Origin: Candidatus Dadabacteria bacterium | Lineage (GTDB): Bacteria > Desulfobacterota_D > UBA1144 > Nemesobacterales > UBA2774 | Assembly (NCBI GenBank): GCA_030632765.1 | Contig: DAOVUC010000067.1 | Coordinates: forward strand, 1 to 7,843 | Length of the DNA stretch: 7,843 bases | Direction of reading: 5' to 3' | Shown here: positions 6,427 through 7,843 of the stretch, in pieces | Layout: each line of letters opens with the position of its first letter | How positions within the stretch are numbered: position 1 is the first letter of the stretch | Program-made: the position numbers and the translations under genes | Notes under the pieces: generated by a model | Seen by the model: the letters and a program-made list of their open reading frames with translations, nothing else | What the model was told of the DNA's origin: nothing | The model's database searches: none

Positions 6427-7843
6427 CTAGATAACAATATTGACTAACTTCTTTGGAACAACTATTACTTTCTTTGGCTCTTTACCCGCTATATAGCTTT
6501 GAATTTTCTCATCAGCAAAAGCGGCTTCTTTCATCTGGTCCTGATCAGAGTCAGGATCCATTGTAAACTGGCTCCTAACTTTGCCGTTTATCTGAACCAC
6601 AATGTTAATTGCCGCACTCTCGACCAGCTTCTTGTTCCAGGTAATCCACTCCAGATCAACAAGAGTATCCTCGTATCCAAGCTCCTGCCATAGCTCCTCT
6701 GAAACATGAGGGGCCATGGGATAAAGTAGTCTTATCATTGTCTCAACAGCTTCTCTTAGTACCGGCAGGTCATCTTTACCCTCCGGCTTAAATCTGGATG
6801 TATCGTTTAGTAATTCCATAATCGCCGCAATCGCTGTGTTGAACTGGAACCTGTCCAGATCACCTGTTACTTTTTTTATCGTTTTATGTGTTTTTGTAAG
6901 GAGCTCTTTAGCAGGCTTTGAAATTTTCTCCGGCTCAACATCTACTCCTTTAACCCCTTCGATATTGTCAAATACTTCGAATACAAGCCTCCAGACACGG
7001 TTTAAAAATCTAAAAGACCCTTCGATCCCCTCGTCACTCCAATCCAGATCCCTTTGGACCGGGGCGGCAAATAATATGAAGAGCCTAACAGTATCGGCGC
7101 CGTACTTAGCGATCATATCGTCAGGGTCAACGATGTTTCCGACAGACTTTGACATTTTAGCGCCATCCTTAATCACCATTCCCTGAGTTAGAAGGTTAGC
7201 AAATGGCTCGTCCAGATCACACATTCCAAGATCTCTAAGGGCCTTTGTAAAAAATCTCGCGTATAAGAGGTGGAGTATAGCGTGCTCTATACCGCCTATG
7301 TACTGATCAACTGGTAGCCAGTAAGAGACTTCATTTTTGTCAAAGATATCTTCATTATATTTAGGTGAGGCATATCTGAGGAAATACCAGGAGGATTCTA
7401 CAAACGTGTCCATAGTATCTGTTTCACGCTTTGCCTGAGCGCCGCATTTTGGGCAATCCGTATTCACAAAGCTATCTATCTTTGAAAGGGGAGAGCCTCC
7501 TTTTCCGGCAAATTCTATGTCTAATGGAAGCTCCACCGGGAGATCTTCATCAGGGACTGCAACCGCTCCGCATCTGTCGCAATATATTATTGGAATTGGC
7601 GTTCCCCAATATCTCTGCCTGGATATTCCCCAGTCTCTGAGCCTGTAATTAATCTGCCTCTCACCGATACCCTTCTCTTCTATATATTCAATTATCTTTT
7701 CTTTTGCTGTTTGTGATGGAATATCTGTGAAATCCTTTGAATTGACCATCACCCCAGGCTCCTCAAATGCCCCTTCCATAGTGTCCGGATTCAAATCTGC
7801 TCCTTCGGGTTGAATTACAACTTTGATTGGTAAATGGTACTCC
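6427..7843 (-). CDS. leuS: Leucine--tRNA ligase (partial, N-terminal part beyond window)
   Basis: The visible 471 residues are the C-terminal part of leucyl-tRNA synthetase, which charges tRNA-Leu; the whole family protein is usually 800-880 residues. The reading frame is open to the right edge. The fragment begins with [11 protein letters not shown], at the end of the editing domain. It continues with [20 protein letters not shown], two CxxC pairs (CDRCGA and CPKCGA) of a zinc ribbon, RETDTMDTF, the [14 protein letters not shown] helix, and KMSKS at 7144-7158. The anticodon-binding helices and the small C-terminal domain ending [11 protein letters not shown] complete it. Only a few residues separate LLTQGM from KMSKS, so the leucine-specific insertion found there in E. 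coli is absent. HIGH and most of the editing domain are outside the window. A TTG at 7792-7794 is an internal leucine, not a start. Confidence 0.96.
   Translation of the reverse strand, partial: EYHLPIKVVIQPEGADLNPDTMEGAFEEPGVMVNSKDFTDIPSQTAKEKIIEYIEEKGIGERQINYRLRDWGISRQRYWGTPIPIIYCDRCGAVAVPDEDLPVELPLDIEFAGKGGSPLSKIDSFVNTDCPKCGAQAKRETDTMDTFVESSWYFLRYASPKYNEDIFDKNEVSYWLPVDQYIGGIEHAILHLLYARFFTKALRDLGMCDLDEPFANLLTQGMVIKDGAKMSKSVGNIVDPDDMIAKYGADTVRLFILFAAPVQRDLDWSDEGIEGSFRFLNRVWRLVFEVFDNIEGVKGVDVEPEKISKPAKELLTKTHKTIKKVTGDLDRFQFNTAIAAIMELLNDTSRFKPEGKDDLPVLREAVETMIRLLYPMAPHVSEELWQELGYEDTLVDLEWITWNKKLVESAAINIVVQINGKVRSQFTMDPDSDQDQMKEAAFADEKIQSYIAGKEPKKVIVVPKKLVNIVI

Noticed and set aside
6400..6430. 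Intrinsic terminator after leuS (T-run of six on the minus strand)
   Set aside because: The T-run is present, but I find no stable GC-rich stem directly before it.
6836..7186. Plus-strand open frame of 116 codons
   Set aside because: It is antisense to the KMSKS and anticodon-binding part of leuS; the product is low-complexity Ser/Thr/Leu with no motif.
7792..7794. TTG as a start codon for a shorter leuS-like protein
   Set aside because: The frame continues upstream to the window edge with conserved LeuRS sequence ([11 protein letters not shown]), so this is an internal leucine codon.

Overview
The window shows ordinary bacterial chromosome, moderately AT-rich, with densely packed housekeeping genes and no mobile element, CRISPR array, rRNA or tRNA that I can see. 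The gene set points to a Gram-negative-like bacterium: a long-type threonine synthase with an N-terminal Cys4 motif, a bacterial deoxyhypusine-synthase-like protein, an FtsB/DivIC-like divisome protein, and a membrane GAF-GAF-GGDEF protein. The first two recall Deltaproteobacteria-like or related deep-branching phyla. That placement is an inference from protein flavour and is weak.

Layout. (1) Positions 1-2978, minus strand, look like one operon read right to left: acylphosphatase, a single-domain glyoxalase-II-like metallo-hydrolase, a small FtsB/DivIC-like protein, and a membrane-anchored sensor that enters a GGDEF (diguanylate cyclase) domain and runs off the left edge. Gaps are 22 and 4 bases, then a 29-base overlap. 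(2) Positions 2979-3234 form a divergent control region with a perfect TTGACA box facing each way and several TTGAC/GTCAA inverted repeats. (3) Positions 3235-5228, plus strand, carry threonine synthase (thrC) and thiamine-phosphate synthase (thiE), probably co-transcribed. (4) Positions 5232-7843, minus strand, carry the C-terminal 471 residues of leucyl-tRNA synthetase (leuS, cut by the right edge), then a deoxyhypusine-synthase-like gene with its own candidate promoter and a strong ribosome binding site. That gene meets thiE tail to tail with a 3-base gap.

The genes do not form a single pathway. The left operon mixes small-metabolite repair (acyl phosphates, thioesters) with cell division and probable cyclic-di-GMP signalling. 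The right part covers amino-acid and cofactor biosynthesis, translation and probably polyamine metabolism. I found no clearly new multi-gene system. The points most worth a second look are the divergent region, where both promoters are placed so that the mRNAs would be leaderless or nearly so; the deoxyhypusine-synthase-like enzyme, which keeps the catalytic lysine but not the canonical histidine region; and the tight coupling of the FtsB-like gene to a membrane GGDEF sensor.
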